Notes under the pieces: model-generated
What the model was told of the DNA's origin: nothing
The model's input: the letters and a program-made list of their open reading frames with translations, nothing else
Database searches by the model: none
NCBI RefSeq assembly: GCF_003863965.1
Contig: NZ_RRCN01000001.1
Coordinates: forward strand, 1,103,042-1,167,041
DNA: 64,000 nt
Source of the DNA: Paenibacillus oralis
GTDB lineage: Bacteria > Bacillota > Bacilli > Paenibacillales > Paenibacillaceae
Reading direction: 5' to 3'
Made by a program: the position numbers and the translations under genes
Part shown: in pieces, positions 61,620 to 64,000 of the stretch
Position numbering within the stretch: position 1 is the stretch's first letter
Layout of the letters: each line of letters opens with the position of its first letter

Positions 61620-61655
61620 GAAACAAGCCCGCCGCAGCCGCGGCAGGCTTGTTTC
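61620..61655 (-). terminator. Terminator between deoR and deoC
   Basis: AAACAAGCC and GGCTTGTTT arms with an inner GCCGC/GCGGC stem form a strong hairpin 42 bp after the deoR stop. Confidence 0.75.
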
Positions 61656-61697
61656 CGAAAGGATGGAAGCTAAAAGGATATCAGCACCAAGCGTTGC

Positions 61698-62633
61698 TTA
61701 TCTTAGCAAGGCTTGAGCCGTATATTGGTCCGTTACCAAAATGTTGGCGTATTTGCCGGTCAATGCGGCTCGAATGGCGTCGATCTTCCGCTGCCCGCCG
61801 GCTACAAGAATCGACTTCTCCTTGTTCCGCAGGTCCGATAAGTTCATTCCTACGGTACGGTTGTCGATCTCTTCGCTGCAAATGCGGCCCTCAGCGTCGA
61901 AGAACCTCGAGCAAATGTCTCCAGCACCGGTCCGGCGAAGCATCTCCTGCTCTTCTTTGCTGAAGTAGCCGAGACGGAAGAGCAGCGCGTCCTCTTTGAC
62001 GGTCCCTACCGTGAACACCGCAATGTTGGCCTGCCGGCCTAACTCCATAATCCGCGAGATATGCCGGTCCTTCTCCACCATCTCTTTCACGGCGATATTG
62101 TCGAAGATGACGGGGAGCGGCAAATAACGGGGAGCCGTATGGAACGCTTCGGCGAACAAATTGACCGTTTCCGCGGCAAACGTATTCACATGAGAGTGGC
62201 TCACCCCGCCTTTCAGTTGCACGACCTCCACGCCCTTCACTTGCTTCGGCTGCAGCTGCCGTGCGACGGAGTACATCGTGGTCCCCCAGGTGACCCCGAT
62301 GATATCTTTATCCTGCACCGTCTCATACAGATACTCCGCGGCCCTCCGGCTGATATGCTTCTGAATTTCCTGGTATTCCACCGTCGGCGAATAGCAGACA
62401 AGTACCGTATCCAGCATATATTTTATTTTCAAATCATGGCCCAAGGAGTTCAAATCCTCAAGAGGGTCAACGATATCGATGCGGACGTAGCCGCGTTCTT
62501 TGGCATGCTGAAGCAGCCTGGAAACCGTCGGACGGGAGACGCCGAGCCTCGTCGCGATATCCTGCTGACTATAATCGGAGAGATAATAAAGCCTCGCTGC
62601 TTCGATGCTTAACCGCTGTTTCTCATCATCCAT
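61698..62633 (-). CDS. deoR: Deoxynucleoside regulator, SorC family
   Basis: 311 residues from ATG 62633 (TTG 62642 is an alternative). An N-terminal HTH (YSQQDIATRLGVSRPTVSRLLQHAKE) precedes the sugar-binding SorC domain (GVTWGTTMYSVARQL; VVQLKGGVSHSHVNTF). The B. subtilis orthologue represses dra-nupC-pdp until deoxyribose-5-phosphate binds. It lies directly upstream of the operon it should control. Confidence 0.93.
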   Translation of the reverse strand: MDDEKQRLSIEAARLYYLSDYSQQDIATRLGVSRPTVSRLLQHAKERGYVRIDIVDPLEDLNSLGHDLKIKYMLDTVLVCYSPTVEYQEIQKHISRRAAEYLYETVQDKDIIGVTWGTTMYSVARQLQPKQVKGVEVVQLKGGVSHSHVNTFAAETVNLFAEAFHTAPRYLPLPVIFDNIAVKEMVEKDRHISRIMELGRQANIAVFTVGTVKEDALLFRLGYFSKEEQEMLRRTGAGDICSRFFDAEGRICSEEIDNRTVGMNLSDLRNKEKSILVAGGQRKIDAIRAALTGKYANILVTDQYTAQALLR

Positions 62634-62729
62634 CGTTTCCAACCCGCTTCTTGTTAATTTTCCGTTCCCGGGAGACCTCGGTCTCCTACTCCCTTATTAT
62701 AGCCCCCACGGATAGAAGCACAAGCCGCG

Positions 62730-62769
62730 AAAAAAGGACCGCCCACCCAAAACATGGATGAACGGTCCA
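62730..62769 (-). terminator. Terminator of the regulator pair
   Basis: Leftward GGACCG...CGGTCC hairpin followed by TTTTTT, just after the OmpR-type gene. Confidence 0.75.
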
Positions 62770-62782
62770 ATAAAACGGTAAG

Positions 62783-63610
62783 TTAATCGGCCAAGCGGTA
62801 ACCGACGCCCCGCACGGTGGCGATATACGTCGAGTTGGCGGCCCGGTCGCCCAGCTTTTTGCGCAGGCTCTTGATGTGAACATCGACCACGTTGCTGCCG
62901 CCGAGAAACGATGTTCCCCACACTTCCGCCAGCAGCTCCTCGCGGGACAGAACTCCACCCTCTTGCTCCAGCAGTTTGATCAGCAGCTCGTATTCCGTTT
63001 TCGTCAGCTCGATTTGCGCGCCGTTCCGGTAAACGGCCATCTTCTTGCGGTCGATCCACAAATCCTTGAAGATCGCCGGAGAGCTGCCGGGAAGCAGCCG
63101 CGTGGCAACCTTGCGCGCGCCGCTGCTTTGGATAATCCGCTGCGCGCGGTAGACGATCTCCATCGGGCGCGCGGGCAGCACCAGCAGCTCCTGATTCATC
63201 AGCCCTTGATCCAGCCGCGACAGCATCGATTCTTTGATCAGCAGGAGGGAAGGAATGTCCCCGGATTCCTGCTGGACTACGGACCTGATTGCCGCAGACT
63301 CCTCGCCTTCCTTATAAGAGGTCAAATCGAAAATCAGCAAATCCGCAGTCATCGCATTGCGAATCCCTTGCTCCCAGTGATGGAACACCAGGACGTCAAA
63401 GCAGCCTTCCGACAAATCCCGCACCAGCTCATGAACATCGCTGGGGAAGGGGCTGATCAGAATGACCCGCTGGGTAATCGGGCAAACCTCCCGCCCCATC
63501 GTCCCTTCCTCCTCATGAACCGCGGCCTCCAGGCCGGAAGGTCTGCGGAACGGCGTTACTGTACTCGCGATCTCTTTCAGTTTGGCTTCTTCTGCTGACA
63601 CGATGGACAC
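62783..63610 (-). CDS. OmpR-type winged-helix regulator with atypical receiver
   Basis: 275 residues, from GTG at 63610 after GGGGGG or an internal start. Residues about 45-150 form a receiver-like domain with LLIFDLTSY at the phospho-acceptor position, but the acidic pair expected near the start is replaced by LISPFPSD, so phosphorylation is uncertain. A DNA-binding domain (VLSREELLAEVWGTSFLGGSNVVDVHIKSLRKKLGD in two parts) ends the protein. No kinase is adjacent. It overlaps the PerR-like gene by 34 bases. Confidence 0.8.
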   Translation of the reverse strand: MSIVSAEEAKLKEIASTVTPFRRPSGLEAAVHEEEGTMGREVCPITQRVILISPFPSDVHELVRDLSEGCFDVLVFHHWEQGIRNAMTADLLIFDLTSYKEGEESAAIRSVVQQESGDIPSLLLIKESMLSRLDQGLMNQELLVLPARPMEIVYRAQRIIQSSGARKVATRLLPGSSPAIFKDLWIDRKKMAVYRNGAQIELTKTEYELLIKLLEQEGGVLSREELLAEVWGTSFLGGSNVVDVHIKSLRKKLGDRAANSTYIATVRGVGYRLAD

Positions 63611-63972
63611 ACCCCCCCGAATACGACATGAGCATGATGAACATCATACCCCGTTTCTTTGGCAACGGTCTTGCTCCATTCCTCAGGCAACCCGGACATC
63701 ACTTCATCAACGCGCCCGCATACTTCGCACAGGATATGCTGGTGGTCATCCATCTTGGCGTCGTAACGGCTGGCGGACTCCCCCAGTTTCAATTCGCGGA
63801 TCAATTCCTTTTCGGTCAAATAACGCAGCGAATTGTATACCGTGCCGTAGGCGAAGTTATAACCCTGCTCCACGAGACGGTTCATAACCTCGGCCGCCGT
63901 CGGGTGATCGTTCGCGTTGCGCACGACATCATACACCGCTTTGCGCTGGGTCGTCAGATTTAAAGTTTTCAT
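63577..63972 (-). CDS. Fur family regulator, PerR-like
   Basis: 131 residues. The winged helix (HPTAAEVMNRLVEQG, TVYNSLRYL) is followed by SRYDAKMDDHQHILCEVCG, matching PerR with its Asp/His regulatory site, and a second Cys pair CPSC for structural zinc. It probably senses peroxide through metal-catalysed oxidation. The chain starts close to the HTH, slightly short for PerR. It is co-transcribed with the OmpR-type gene. Confidence 0.85.
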   Translation of the reverse strand: MKTLNLTTQRKAVYDVVRNANDHPTAAEVMNRLVEQGYNFAYGTVYNSLRYLTEKELIRELKLGESASRYDAKMDDHQHILCEVCGRVDEVMSGLPEEWSKTVAKETGYDVHHAHVVFGGVCPSCQQKKPN

Positions 63973-64000
63973 CTATTATCAATCCCTGTTGTTTTTATTT

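Noticed and set aside
1..64000. tRNA or rRNA genes
   Set aside because: No cloverleaf-like or 16S/23S/5S core sequence was noticed by eye in any intergenic interval; a covariance search was not possible.

Overview
The window looks like a chromosome segment of a spore-forming, Gram-positive Paenibacillus-type bacterium. Evidence: a gerA-type germination operon, low-GC-style AGGAGG ribosome binding sites on a fairly GC-rich chromosome, a glutaminyl-tRNA synthetase, Fur, PerR, Rex and LexA style Firmicute operators, and a B. subtilis-like deoxynucleoside operon. Genus is inferred from gene content only; no rRNA or tRNA gene was seen.

Positions 1 to about 19,350 are the right part of a temperate siphophage-type prophage. 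A long leftward early operon (about 45 tightly packed, often overlapping genes) carries an antirepressor, a Gp157-like protein, an ERF annealing protein, SSB, a replication initiator, a DnaC-type loader, a RuvC-like resolvase, a Dam-like methylase, a YopX protein, two Ead/Ea22-like proteins and many zinc-ribbon or unknown small proteins. The lysogeny switch lies at 16.4-17.9 kb: a Cro-like gene leftward, a LexA-type CI repressor and a small HTH gene rightward, with divergent promoters between. A large serine recombinase closes the prophage. Just beyond it lies the promoter, ribosome binding site and first 12 codons of a gene that reads like ychF. The prophage therefore appears inserted inside the ychF P-loop sequence.

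Positions 19.4-40.3 kb are ordinary chromosome: an acetyltransferase, an ECF-transporter S component with an attenuated leader, type 2 IPP isomerase, cardiolipin synthase, a TorD-like chaperone, moaA and mobA, a sugar-type MFS/LacI pair, glnS, another MFS pump, a molybdopterin oxidoreductase, a formate/nitrite transporter and an NADH oxidase. The last two have Rex-type operators, so this part reads as a low-oxygen/redox set needing molybdenum cofactor. At 40.4-41.8 kb lies an IS1595-like element whose promoter carries two LexA (SOS) boxes.

Positions 42-54 kb hold a Fur-controlled iron set (siderophore ABC ATPase and FhuF-like reductase), a VanY-like carboxypeptidase, a DEAD-box helicase with an extreme Arg/Gly tail, a UbiB-like kinase with a phasin-like partner, hemD, and a gerAA-gerAC-small membrane protein-gerAB operon. 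Positions 54-64 kb hold a chemoreceptor, the operon deoC-cdd-nupC-deoB-pdp with its DeoR regulator, an OmpR-type regulator and a PerR-like gene.

The most unusual feature is in the intergenic DNA. Six elements are each built from four short units, two direct and two inverted, with fixed spacing. Three of them measure exactly 183 bp, although they carry two different sequence tags. MITE-like elements and a dispersed 16-bp palindrome are also present.
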